NCBI RefSeq assembly: GCF_000321225.1
Contig: NW_004450563.1
Location: 502,439 to 566,438 of the forward strand
Length of the DNA: 64,000 nucleotides
From: Odobenus rosmarus divergens
Taxonomy: Eukaryota > Chordata > Mammalia > Carnivora > Odobenidae
Direction of reading: 5' to 3'
Shown: positions 49,365-60,519 of the stretch, piece after piece
Layout: every line of letters starts with the position of its first letter
Position numbering within the stretch: position 1 is the stretch's first letter
Translations under genes and position numbers: made by a program
The notes under the pieces: model-generated
The model's input: the letters and a program-made list of their open reading frames with translations, nothing else
Databases searched by the model: none
What the model was told of the DNA's origin: nothing

Positions 49365-49537
49365 TTTTAAAGATTTTTTTATTTATTTGAGAGAATTCAT
49401 GAGCCTGGGGGAGGGGCAGAGGGAGAAGCAGACTCCCCACTGAGCGGGGAGCCCAACCTGAGCTCCATCCCAGGACCCTGAGATCACGACATGAGCCAAA
49501 GGCAGGTGCTTAACCAACTGAGCCACCCAGGCACCCC
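49365..49537 (-). mobile_element. SINEC
   Basis: An antisense copy. A perfect 16-bp target-site duplication, aaaggcttcaagtttt, is at 49349-49364 and 49538-49553. Confidence 0.95.
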
Positions 49538-49564
49538 AAAGGCTTCAAGTTTTAAACTTCTTTC

Positions 49565-49762
49565 TTTCTTTTCTTTTTTTAAGATTTTATCCATTTATTT
49601 GAAAAAAAGAGAAATAGCAAGAGAGAGCACAAACAGTGCCGAGAGGGAGAAGCAGGCTCCCCGCTGAGCAGGAAGCCCAATGTGAGGCTCTGTCCCAGCA
49701 CCCTGGGATCACGACCTGAGCTGAAAGGAGATGCTTAACTGACTGAGCCACCCAGGTGCCCC
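49565..49762 (-). mobile_element. SINEC
   Basis: An antisense copy. Its target repeat aagttttaaa..tt.cttttc-like sequence (49547-49564 and 49763-49780, two mismatches) overlaps the downstream duplication of the previous SINE. Confidence 0.93.
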
Positions 49763-49842
49763 AAGTTTTAAAGTTCCTTCTAACAACTGACTTGGTGTAT
49801 GTATATTAGTAATGATGAGGTTTACTGTTAGTCATTTTTTCT

Positions 49843-50029
49843 TTAAAGATTTTATTTATTTGACAGAGAGAGACACAGTGAGAGAGGGGACACAAGCAGG
49901 GGGAGTGGGAGAGGGAGAAGTAGGCTTCCCCATGGAGCAGGTAGCCCGATGCGGGCTCGATCCCAGGACCCTGGGATCATGACCTGAGCCGAAGGCAGCC
50001 GCTTAATGACTGAGCCACACAGGCACCCC
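49843..50029 (-). mobile_element. SINEC
   Basis: An antisense copy with a shortened ATTT tail. The direct repeat ttagtcatttttt is at 49828-49840 and 50031-50043. Confidence 0.94.
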
Positions 50030-50045
50030 ATTAGTCATTTTTTTC

Positions 50046-50812
50046 TTTTCCTCAGATTTTCTCTTCTCTCATCAAATACCTTTCACAATACCCAAGTTAG
50101 CCCAGCATACATAATTAATATGGTGCATATGTCTTATTGTTTTCACTTGCTTAATAGTACGATGATAAATCTGAGGCTTGCTCTATCACACATTTATGTC
50201 TCTATTAGAAAGATGATCCACCAAAGAAAATTTTTTTTTCTAAGAAAAATACAGCAAAAATGATTGAGTTTGGAACTTTGGCTGTTCGATGACCTTAGTT
50301 TTCTATTCTACCTCACCAACACCAGAAATGGTAATGACATATTTTTAAAAGTACTACAAAATCTTTCAGTATTCTTTAAAATAAATAGTATACTCAGTGT
50401 AAACCTTTTGTTTATTCTTTGTGTATATTCTCAGTAATATGTCACATAAAAGATTGAGGGTTTCAATTTATCTTGAGTCTTTTAGCAGTAGGGGGCTGAC
50501 TTATATGCCAGGTAAAATTGCTATGTATACAGTTATAAAATTTTGATGAAGAGTCATTTTGAAGTATTCCTACCCTCATCATAAATTTAACATTAAAAAA
50601 TGTAATTCAAAATGCCTGAATTGATCCAGATCTGATTTCCCAAAATATATTTACCTCTAGGCTTACCTTAGGAAGGGAAAGTTTTCATCCCAAAAGAGAA
50701 TACCAGGAAAATTATGTGGGGAACCTAGATTTTATAAAGGACATTTTTGGGTTCCAGTTATAGAACATGCTACTGGAAACTCTATCATATTATTGTATTA
50801 TTCCACAACTTG
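50046..50812. other. Intergenic DNA, no gene seen
   Basis: No identifiable gene or repeat. Confidence 0.45.
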
Positions 50813-51185
50813 AATTATATTATGGACTGCCATAACAAAGTACCCAAGACCCCGTGGCTTAAACAAAGAAATTTATTTCCTCACAGTTCTGAGGGCTAGC
50901 AATCCACAGTCACGATGTCAGCAACGTTGGCTTATTCTGAAGGCTTCTCTCCTTGGCTTTAAAGGACTACCTTCTCCCTGTGTGTTCACATGGTTTTCCC
51001 TTGTGTGTCTCTCTGTGTCCTAATCTCTTCTTATAACAAGATCAGTCATATTGATTAGTGCCCACTCTATGCCCTCATTTTAACTTACCCTTTTAAAGAC
51101 CCTATCTCCAACTACAGTCACATTCTGTGGTACTAGGGGTTAGGACTTCATGAATTTTGGGAAGATACTATTCAGCCCATTAACA
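50813..51185 (-). mobile_element. MLT1-like solo LTR (ERVL-MaLR)
   Basis: An antisense LTR from 'tatggactgccataacaaag' through 'ctccttggctttaaaggact', 'ccctatctccaactacagtc' and 'ggggttaggacttcatgaat' to 'actattcagcccattaaca'. It is the reverse orientation of the copy at 8.6 kb and of the same general type. No internal sequence is attached. Confidence 0.87.
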
Positions 51186-52345
51186 CCAGATGTCAAGGAC
51201 ATATATTCTGAAAAATCTATTAGTTGAAATTTTAACTTAAACCATACATAAAAACAAGGTTTGTTAGTCTCATGTAAAGTATCACATTTTGAACTTACTA
51301 AGAATGCTGTTCTAAGTGGTACAAACACATCACTACTATGCAAAAACAGTAAAACTGATTATCTACACATAATAAACTCAGATATGAACAAACAAAAACA
51401 AACAAACAAATAGAAACAGAGGAGGAAAAGAAACTTCATTGCAGAGGGATATTGTGAGACTGGCCTTCTGGTGGTGCACTGATTTACCAATGAATTAGAG
51501 CTGACATGAGAGCAAATTAGGAGGAGGGTCATAATAGGTCACCTATCCAGTGTTCTGTAACTTTGAGCATCAATGTGAAGGCAGCAAAACCTGAATGCTC
51601 AGTTCACAGTTAAGGATGTTGTGCTATAGAAGTACACAGTCTGTTTTGGAGTTCATGACCTCATTTATATTTCCTATCTATATCGAGGCAGAATCATTAG
51701 AGGTTGATTCTCCATTTTTTTTAAGTAAGAGGAAAATTACCTTTATTATTTCTTTTTCACTTCTAAAATTGTTTGCTTGCTACTATTCTTAGCTAGATTT
51801 TAGAAGGCACATTATAAATAAATGGACAAGCAAAAGCCAAAAAGGTCTTATTATTATTTTTTTTCAAATAGAGTGTAAATTTCTTGAAGGCAGTCCCTCA
51901 CTCATCTTTGTGCCCAACAGTCATTAACATGGTGATTTCTTCAATAAAACAGTGAGATACTATCAGACTCTGAGATATTAAACTAAGCACACTTGATGGG
52001 GTGGTCATCTTATGCAAATTACTTAATCAAGCATCCTTAACATGCAATCTATGGAACTTCTAAAGACCGACTGAAGACAAGTCAACTGTTAGTGCAGGAA
52101 TTCTCCTTCCCCACAAAATTGTAGCAAAACATTAATTATGTGCATCTATTTATTTCCTGAGGGAAGCAACCACCATATATTTCATCGGAATAAGTTACAT
52201 TCCTCCAATTAAAAATAAAAATCATAAATTTTGCAGATGGCTAATCTGAAGATTTTCCTGAATAAATATATCTTGTAGTCGAAATTTCTAACCCTGTTAG
52301 CTCAACTACAACTGGCTGCATTCATATATCAAAGAGAAGAATGTT
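51186..52345. other. Intergenic DNA with an L2-like trace
   Basis: 51866-51960 ('gagtgtaaatttcttgaagg', 'ttgtgcccaacagtc') resembles the 3' end of L2. A CAAA-rich run lies near 51390-51410. The remainder is unrecognised. Confidence 0.4.
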
Positions 52346-52607
52346 TGTATCAGCCTTTTTGGGCTGGCCATAACAAAATACCACAGACTGGGTGGCTAAA
52401 CAGCAGAAATTTATTTCTTGCAGCTCTGGAACTTGGGAAGTATAAGATCAAGGTGCTGGCTGACTTTGTTTTATTCTGAGGCCTCTTCTATTGGTTTGTA
52501 GGTGGGAGCCATATCTTTTATACTCACATGACCTCTTCTCTGTGTGTGTACAGAAAGGAAGAGAGAATGCCTTCTGGTACCTCTTCTTTTAAGAACAATA
52601 ATCCAGG

Positions 52608-52783
52608 GGCGCCTGGATGGCTCAGTCGGTTAAGCATCTGACTCTTGGTTTCGGCTCAGGTCATATCTCATGGGTCGATTGCGCTCAGTGCAGAGTCGGC
52701 TTGGGATTCTCTCTCTTCTCTCCCTCTGCCCCTCCCCCAGCTCTCTCTCTCTCAAATAAATAAATCAATCTTAAAAAAAAAAG
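52608..52783 (+). mobile_element. SINEC nested in a MaLR LTR
   Basis: A sense copy (head ggggcgcctggatggctcag) splitting the lower LTR. Short imperfect repeats (taatcc) flank it. Confidence 0.93.
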
Positions 52784-53491
52784 AGTAATCCCATCAGATC
52801 AAAACCCCACCCTTGTGACCTTATTTCACCTTAAATTACTTCCTCAGAGATCTTGTATCCATATACAGCATATTGGAAGCAGGGGCTTCACCATATGAAT
52901 TTTGGGGGGACATAAATATTCAGTCCCAGAATTCATGTCCTTCTCATATGCAAATATATTTTATTCTATCCCAGCAGCTCCAAAGTTCTTTTTTTTCCCC
53001 TCAAAAGTCTTAACTCATTCCATCAGTACTAAAGTCTAAAGTCTAAAGCTTCATCTAAATATTGTCTAAATCAGATATGGGTGAGAACAGATGTGCAATT
53101 CATCCTGAAGTTAAATTCCTTTCCATCTGCAAATCTGTGAAACCAGATAGATGTGCTTTCAAAATACAATGGTGGGACAGACATAAAATACACATTTCTA
53201 TTTCAAAAATGGAGAAATCAGTAAAGGAAGAAAGTGGTGACAAGTCCCAAGCAAGTCCAAGACCTAGCAAGACAAATTCCAATAGATCTTAAGGCTCGGA
53301 AAAACCCTCCTTGGTTCAATGCTCTGTCTTCTGGATGCAGTCGGGCTATAGTATGGCACTGGGATGAAGGTCCTGCCTTCAAGACTCTGGGCAGAAGCTG
53401 TCAGACTGGCTGAAACTGAGTCAGTGTCCCTGATGATCTCTGAATCACCCTTGGGGTCATTCTTCCCTTTTCTTAAAGAATAGGGACTTAA

Positions 53492-53660
53492 GGAAGACAC
53501 TTGTGCGATAAGCACTAGGTGTTGTATGTGGAACATACAACATCCAGTTGTATTTAATCATTAAATTCCACTCCTGAAACTAATATTACACTGTATGTTA
53601 ACTAACTAGAATTTAAATAAAAACTTGGAAAAAAAATCTTAGCAAATTAAAAAAAAAAAT
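53492..53660 (+). mobile_element. 5'-truncated L1 3'UTR nested in MaLR internal region
   Basis: A sense terminal 3'UTR ('acttgtgcgataagcactag', 'gttaactaactagaatttaa') with an A-rich tail. It has the same terminus type as the L1 at 46.4 kb. Confidence 0.85.
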
Positions 53661-54297
53661 AGCGCCTGTCTGCAGCCAAGTAACTCTATGGCCCCATTGT
53701 TTAAAGCCAAGAAATTTGAGTCTTCCTTCAACTCGTACAATCTCCATCACATTCAGTTCAAACTGGCAGTGTGTCTGCTCTTATAACCCCATAATCTATT
53801 TATTTAGTGATAGTCCAGCCACATTTTTGGTGTTCTCTTCAGAAGATACTTTCCTAGTTTTTGAAAATATGGACAGACTGAGAATTTTCCAAATACTTAA
53901 ATTCTCTCTCCAGCTCTACTTTTTTCTCTGGGGGCCCTTAGCAGAAGCACCCTTTAACATCCATGTTTCTACCAACTGTCCCTTCATGGCAATTTGGCTT
54001 TCTCTAACATGCATCTTAAAACTTCTCCAGCCTTTACCTATTACCCAGTTCCAAAGTGCTTCCACATGTTTAGGTATTTGTTATAGAAGCACTCCACTTC
54101 TTAGTACCAAAATCTGTATTAGTCTGCAAGGGCTGCCATCACAAAAAACCTTCAACAGGGATTTCTTTCCGTAGTCTGGAAGCTGCGAAGTCCAAGATCA
54201 AGGTGCTGGCAGGTAGGTCACTCTAAGGCCTCTTCTCTTTGCTTATAGGTACCAGCCATCTCTCTACATATTCACATAGTATCTTCTTTGTGCACAT

Positions 54298-54357
54298 ACA
54301 GAGAAAGAGAGAAAAAAAAAAGAGAGAGAGTAGAGGGAGAGAGAGGAGAGAGAGAGA
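54298..54357 (+). repeat. (GA)n-rich tract in the upper LTR
   Basis: Purine-only GA repeat with AAAA and GGG interruptions, inside the antisense LTR. It is an expansion not shared by the other LTR. Confidence 0.85.
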
Positions 54358-54519
54358 ATGCTCTGGTCTATTTTCTAATCCTACTGAATCAGGGTCCCAC
54401 TCTAATGACCTCATTTAACCTTAATTACTTCCTTAGAGGCTCCATCTCCAAATATAGCCACACTGGGGGTTAGAACTTCACTATTTGCATTTTGGGGGGA
54501 CACAACCATTCAATCCACA

Positions 54520-55792
54520 AAACAGTGCTTTAACAGAAAAGAGGACACAGGAAAAGTGAGTCCTTCAAATGATAGAATTAAGAGGGTGTCATACATAATT
54601 AGAGAAAAGGAGATTGGTTCCTTAGATACCAAAGATGGGAAACATGCCCTTATAATTGACCTATTTATAAATTCAGTTCTCTGCATAATTCAACCACAGG
54701 AAAACTAGTTCATTATTTTGCTTAAAATTAAAATATCTAGGTAATTCATTTCAATTCTTATTAGCTTGGCAAACATCATCAAGATACAATTGTCATCCTA
54801 AGAAGTATTTCTTAGGTGGAAATAAATTGTGCAACTTAATTGTTCACGTTACTTGGCAACTTTGTACATAGAATATTTGCAAGAAAATCATTTTGAATTG
54901 TCTATAAAAAGCGTGAGTGTGATAGCCCATATGGGAGAATCTGTCTAAGGCCTTGCTCCTCAAGCTCTTGTTCACATATCATTTGCAATAATATCATTTA
55001 GTGATATATAATGAAGGACAGACTCCTGGGCTCCACAAATCCACTGGATAAGAACTGCTAGGTGTAGGAATTTAGAATTGTTAATTAAATAGTCTGAGAT
55101 GTGATTTGTAAGTGATGTCCCCAGTTAAGAACTACTAATCTAAAATGCTTCTGTCTTATGACATATCATTTTCCTGAAAAACAGAATTACAGATTTTTTT
55201 AAAAATTCCTCTTTGGTGTTACTTATGGAAAATCTCTTTTTAATTCAGGTCTACTTTTTCTGGGACTAGGTCTTAATGCTCTTGTATGCTCTGTGCCCCA
55301 TGCCACTTTCAGAAGTGTGTGTTAAGGTAGGAAAATAGGTGGATTAATCAAGTGCTTCCAGCATATAGTGATTGAGTGCCCTGTTGTCATTTCATTTGGA
55401 TGCATCTAGTATGTGAGACTGTATCTTGTGAATAGGATTCCAGTCAGGATTATGCCTGTACAGTGGATAAATATCTTTCTGGGAGAAAACAGTGGAAAGG
55501 ACACATAGTAAGTACTATTTTTTTAACACAGAAAGACATACAGTTCCCAATGTCTAGGATCATCAAGTCAAATCGATTGATATGTATTCTCAAGTCATGT
55601 TGGCTTTATTTCTCATTGTCGGAAACTGTGTGACAGGTTCTATGCTCCTTTGGTAAGAACATGGCATGCTCCAATGTTAATTAATCAGTAATCACTGATT
55701 AGCCAGGTCACTGCAAGCCAAAAGGAGGAGATCCCATCATTCTCTGGAGAAATTATGCTGTGTAAATTAGCAAGTCCACAAAAATAAGTCAC
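54520..55792. other. Intergenic DNA, no gene seen
   Basis: No coding frame of note and no clear repeat. Confidence 0.5.
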
Positions 55793-55807
55793 TTTGCATG
55801 GGTTCTT

Positions 55808-56009
55808 TTTTTTTTTTAAAGATTTTATTTATTTATTTGAGAGAGAGAATGAGAGACAGAGAGAGAGCACATGAAAGGGGGGAGGGTCAGAGGGAGAAGC
55901 AGACTCCCTGCCGAGCAGGGAGCCCGATGCGGGACTCGACCCCAGGACTCCAGGATCATGACCTGAGCCGAAGGCAGTCGCTCAACCAACTGAGCCACCC
56001 AGGCGCCCT
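55808..56009 (-). mobile_element. SINEC, young copy
   Basis: An antisense copy of the 'gcacatgaaaggggggaggg' subtype. A perfect 15-bp target-site duplication, tttgcatgggttctt, is at 55793-55807 and 56010-56024. Confidence 0.96.
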
Positions 56010-56088
56010 TTTGCATGGGTTCTTATGTAGTCATGTCCACTGTGTATATTCTCATGCCACCACTGATCTGTGAACAAAGGAAAAGTTA

Positions 56089-56283
56089 GGGGCGCCTGGG
56101 TGGCTCAGTCATTAAGCGTCTGCCCTCGGCTCAGGTCATGATCCCGGGGTCCTGGGATCAAGTCCCGCATTGGGCTCCCTGCTCAGCAGGAAGCCTGCTT
56201 CTCCCCCTCCCACTGCGCCTGCTTGTGTTCCCTCCCTCACTGTGTCTCTCTCTGTCAAATAAATAAATAAAATCTTAAAAAAA
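56089..56283 (+). mobile_element. SINEC, young copy
   Basis: A sense copy near consensus. The 13-bp target-site duplication aaaggaaaagtta is at 56076-56088 and 56284-56296. It lies 79 bp from the antisense SINE upstream. Confidence 0.96.
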
Positions 56284-56296
56284 AAAGGAAAAGTTA

Positions 56297-57623
56297 ACAA
56301 AGAAAGAGTACATTTGACCTATATATATATATTTTTTCCCATATAATGAAATGTGACTTACTAGTCACATAATGACTAGTAGGAGGAACATCAATCGAAA
56401 GAGCAATTTGTTCAAGGGACTTTGAAGATTTTATTAGATTCTATTTTTTCCTGATATATTAGGAATGGCAAGAAAAAGTTCTGCACTTAGTAAACAGCAT
56501 ATTTATTGGCTAGAAATCACAAAATATTAAAGTATGAGAGAAAGAGGAGAGATTATTTTGTTATAATTTATTAATCTACTATGTAGAAAAATGAGACTCA
56601 AGTAGATTAAGTGGTTTATCTAAGGTCACAAAGATATTAGTAAAAAGTGGAACAAAACTTCTGGTTCACTGCTTTTTGTGTGTTTTGAAATATGTTCTGT
56701 TGCTTTCTTGTTCCGCAGAATTTGGAATAGTGCAAATACAGTTAAAAGTGACAGTGAATGGTCCACACTTGAAAAAATCTTTCTGTTGAAGTAGGAATCC
56801 CAGGTCTGAAATTCTGCAGAGAGGAAATGTCATTTCTCTAATTAAGTAAGAGGAGAAAGAAGTCTTGGCATGTTGATTACCTGGGACAGGGCATTTGCAG
56901 TTACAGAATCAAATAAAATGTAAGCAAAGAAAAGAAGAAATAGAGGAAATAGTTTATTTTAGGTAGCTTATGCCCTACACATTGTCAGAGTCAGAAAGGT
57001 TATTTCTTTCACTGGAGTAGCCTGTAGCTTCATATAGACAATAAATCATATTTCTAATTCAGCACTATATATAGTAGTCATTGTTTTATTTTCTCCTGGT
57101 GTCTATTAAAAATTCTCTTTTCTAAATTAATGACAAAATATGATTAATTACATATAACTACTTAGTGAAATATTAAAGTGATACCTCTTTATAAGTTATT
57201 ACCAGCAATACACTTATGTTTATTAACTATTTATATGTATTTAATTAACTCTTGAAATGTATCCCCATAGATGAATAGTTAATACTAAGTTATATAAATA
57301 ACAAATCTCATTCTTGTTATATTTTGTGAAAAGCATTAAGTCATAATCAAGAAACACTAAGTCAACTATTTCCTGCCTTTTTTTCCTCCTGAGCAGTTTC
57401 AAAGTTGGAAAATAAAAAGTCTTGCTTTTTATTTTTAGAATTTTTTTTATTGAATGCTTCAAGTTGTGGTATATCAGCTTATAAGGAAATGAGAAGCATT
57501 TTAGATACATATTTACTTTCCCATTTTTATTGCCAATCAACATGAAATTCAAATAAATACAAATAAAAAATAAAGTTGAAAACACTGAAAAAAATATGCA
57601 TTTTGATCAGAAACATACATGTT
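56297..57623. other. AT-rich intergenic DNA with a MIR trace
   Basis: 56585-56675 ('agaaaaatgagactcaagta', 'gtggtttatctaaggtcaca') resembles MIR in antisense. A 114-codon minus-strand frame at 57241-57585 is rich in K, L, F, I and N and has no known motif, so it is treated as a chance frame. Confidence 0.45.
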
Positions 57624-57638
57624 AGAAAAGTCTCTGGA

Positions 57639-58088
57639 GGGTGTTATGCTGAGTGAAATAAGTCAGTCAGAGAAAGACATGTATCATATGACCTCACTGA
57701 TATGAGGAATTCTTAATCTCAGGAAACAAACTGAGGGTTGCTGGAGTGGTGGGGGGTGGGAGGGATGGGGTGGCTGGGTGATAGACATCGGGGAGGGTAT
57801 GTGCTATGGTGAGTGCTGTGAATTGTACAAGACTGTTGAATCCACACATTCTGTGTGGAGCACTGGGTGTTATGCACAAACAATGAATCATGGAACACTG
57901 GATCAAAAACTAATGATGTAATGTATGGTGGTTAACATAACAATAAAAAAATTATTAAAAAAAAAAACTAATGATGTATTGTATGGTGACTAACATAGCA
58001 TAATAAAAAAAAAAATCCACGTAAAGTCAAAAAAAAAAAAAAAAAAAAAAAAAAAACCCCGAAAAAGAAAAAAAAAAAAAAAAAAGAA
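57639..58088 (+). mobile_element. Short young L1 with doubled 3' end
   Basis: The element is flanked by a perfect 15-bp target-site duplication, agaaaagtctctgga (57624-57638 and 58089-58103). It begins in the last ORF2 codons ('ggagggtgttatgctgagtg') and carries a 3'UTR with an internal deletion that removes the GA-rich middle, with the join near 57840. The terminal sequence then occurs twice (57908-57966 and 57967-58015), each copy ending in an A-tract. Thirteen further bases (58016-58028) and a long A-rich tail follow. Confidence 0.94.
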
Positions 58089-58103
58089 AGAAAAGTCTCT
58101 GGA

Positions 58104-59188
58104 AATAGCCAATTCAGTATTTGTTTCTTATGATAAAGCGGTATCAATGACAGGACTTCTAACAGTTCAAATTTGAGATTTGTGAAAAACAATGAATTTA
58201 TTTTTTAAATATTATTTTGTTAAGAGTACAACAGACAAGAGTATCTGAATGAGAATGTACATGATATTTAAGTGTATGAGTCACATTAATTTGAGTTTAC
58301 TAATGCTTAAAAAATGATGTGAGGTCATTGTAGATCAGATTTTAAACACTGAAGGCTGCGCCCATTTGAGACTGAATTGGATAATAGAAAGCTCTAGAGG
58401 AAACTGGAATAACAGAATCAAGGTACCTTAAATGAATGGAAAATGTATTTATTTTTTTAACTGTGCAATCTAAAATACAGTTGAAAGGGAAAAAAGCAAT
58501 CAGATGGCACAGAAACATCACAAAGAGATTGTTCTGAAGAGTAAATGAGCTATTATTGTTTTGAATATTAAAATGATTATTTAAAAAAACCTTAGGAATA
58601 TAGATATTTAATTATTTGCATTATCACAATTTGTAAGTTATGAATGCATTTTTACCTCAAAATCAAATTTGTACTTCATTATGTAACTGAGTATTATGTG
58701 AGATAATTCGTTCTTAAAATTAAATATCCATGATATGCATGTATTTGATGGAAATATATATTGTATCTTAATAGAAAGTTACTATAAAACTTAAACTCAG
58801 CTTGTTATAAACTTAACTTCATAAAAATCCACTCAAAACTTTAGCAATCCAAAGATGATTCCCTCTCTGGAATACTTTAGAAATGTCATGTTGCTGTGGA
58901 ATTATACGTACCTTGTAGATCCTAATAAAGAACCTCGAAAGATTAATTCCAGTAATAGTGCGAATTGAGTAACTCTCCAGTTATTTTCTTTAGTAATCTG
59001 AATTAAAACTAAACTTAAATTGAAGAAATCCAACTGTGACTCTGAGAAGTCTGAATTCAATCAAATTAATCATAATTTCATATAGCCCATTGAAATTTAC
59101 ACTGACATCATCCTTAATATTTTGGACTCATTGACACTGGCAAGAATTAATCACAGAAACCAAAATCCAAAAAAGGAAACATTTGTTT
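58104..59188. other. AT-rich intergenic DNA, no gene seen
   Basis: Nothing was recognised in this stretch. Confidence 0.5.
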
Positions 59189-59201
59189 GATCATGAGGCT
59201 A

Positions 59202-59291
59202 GTCCATGGCCATACCACCCTGAACGTGCCCGATCTCGTCTCATCTTGGAAGCTAAGCAGGGTCGGGCCTGGTTAGTACTTGGATGGGAGA
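59202..59291 (+). pseudogene. 5S rRNA retropseudogene, 3'-truncated
   Basis: The sequence matches nucleotides 1-90 of the roughly 120-nt mammalian 5S ribosomal RNA, with five substitutions by eye (at 5S positions 4, 6, 26, 41 and 46). The segment 'ggaagctaagcagggtcggg' then 'cctggttagtacttggatgg' is intact, so the box A and internal-element part of the RNA polymerase III promoter is largely kept. The last 30 nt (part of helices IV/I) are missing, so it cannot fold as functional 5S RNA. A perfect 14-bp direct repeat, gatcatgaggctag (59189-59202 and 59290-59303), flanks it and overlaps the 5S ends by one or two bases. There is no poly(A) tail. This is consistent with LINE-mediated insertion of a tailless RNA. 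Confidence 0.95.
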
Positions 59292-59303
59292 TCATGAGGC
59301 TAG

Positions 59304-60069
59304 AAAATATATGAAACAGGGATCATGGTTAGACACAAACTATTTTTTCCCCTGCATTGTTATTTACTATCCTTTCTGTTTTGTTCCTATAATCACAATC
59401 CTCTTTCATTTTCTTTGGGAAACTTGTATTTTCTCCACCTCATCCATTTGTTTTCATTAGGAATGCCTCTGTTTTTACCTGACTCCACCCTCAGCTAGAG
59501 TTGACTAGTTCAAGAATAGACCCAAGTCAAGCAGAGATTTTCCCCTAAGAATTTTCAAAATATTCAGGCTTCATGGGGGTAGATATTAAAACGTGAGGGA
59601 CTTGAGATTTGTGAGTAGTCAAGTGTTCTCCCTTATGAGAAATGAGCTTTCAGTGAGAGAGAATGAAATATACCTGTGGAGAAAAGGATGATTGAAAAAC
59701 TAAGAAGGAGACTTGGTGGCATTCGAATTCCTGGTCAGGTGTGAATTTAGTTTGTTCGTTTGCTTATTTTTAAATTTAGAAATTTCTTTCTCTTTTGTGT
59801 TTTTACTTTGATTATTTAATCCATTTGTGTTTTTTTTAATTTCCTCTTTTTCTACATGAGGTCAAGTTCAATTTCTGTAATTTCTAATCAGAATAGAAAC
59901 GAACAGTAGAATGGGCCTGACTAGGATTTTGTTTACAAATATTTTAGGAAGATGGGTACAAAGCAAAAATTTCTGCTGAATGGTTCACTAGGTTAATTTT
60001 ATTTAGCTATTTTATTAATATCTGTCTGCATAGTTATCATGTTTTGTCTCTATAGTGGCAGAATTGACT
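59304..60069. other. Intergenic DNA, no gene seen
   Basis: No coding frame of note and no repeat recognised. Confidence 0.45.
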
Positions 60070-60519
60070 GATGGAACACCAAACACCACTCTCTCAGTTC
60101 CACTTTCTACATCACTACAAACACCTTCTCAGCTTCCACTGCTGGTTTCTCCTTTCCTTGTGTTTGACCTTTAAATTTTTCAGGAATCCAGAGTTCAGTC
60201 TCAGAAACACTGTTCTATACCATCTATACTCACTTCCCAGTGTTCTCAGGGCTTTAAATAATATCCATATGCTGACTATCCTAAATTTAATTCAATAGCC
60301 AAGGCCAGGCATGTATACCACATGACCTACTAGAACTCACTGGAGATGTCTAGTAATCAACTCAAGATTAAGATCCACATTTAGCTTCAGCATCTGCATA
60401 TCCCAAACTTACTGTTCCTACAGTCCTCATCCCAAAAAATGCCATTGCAGCCTCCTACTTGTGTAAGCAAAAAAGGGACTGAGAGTGACTTCTGAGGTAT
60501 ACATATACACATATCAATA

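Larger units (their letters stand above)
52346..54519 (-). mobile_element. MaLR provirus remnant (LTR-internal-LTR)
   Basis: An old endogenous retrovirus-like element of the ERVL-MaLR group in antisense. The two LTRs are at 52346-52930 (interrupted by a SINE) and 54115-54519. They share 'tgtat(c/t)ag', 'aagatcaaggtgctggc', 'acctcttct/gcctcttct' and 'ttttggggggaca'. Between them, 52931-54114 matches MaLR internal sequence ('agatatgggtgagaacag', 'gtcccaagcaagtccaagac', 'cagatcttaaggctcgg'-like), with the usual junction 'cttagtaccaaaatctgtat' at the inner LTR edge. These elements lack complete viral genes, and no intact protein frame is seen here. Obvious decay, plus an L1 and a SINE inserted later, mark it as ancient. 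Confidence 0.85.

Noticed and set aside
49094..50043. Regular repeats as a CRISPR-like array
   Set aside because: The repeats are SINEs in mixed orientation with target-site duplications in a mammalian genome, not short direct repeats with unique spacers.
53716..54174. 152-codon plus-strand frame, the longest in the window
   Set aside because: It lies wholly on the antisense side of MaLR internal and LTR sequence and matches no known protein.
57241..57585. 114-codon minus-strand frame
   Set aside because: Composition dominated by K, N, I, L and F as expected of AT-rich noncoding DNA. No motif, promoter or homology was recognised.
58029..58088. Long A-rich stretch as an assembly error
   Set aside because: It is the tail of an L1 bounded by a perfect target-site duplication, so it is explained biologically. 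Its exact length may still be unreliable.
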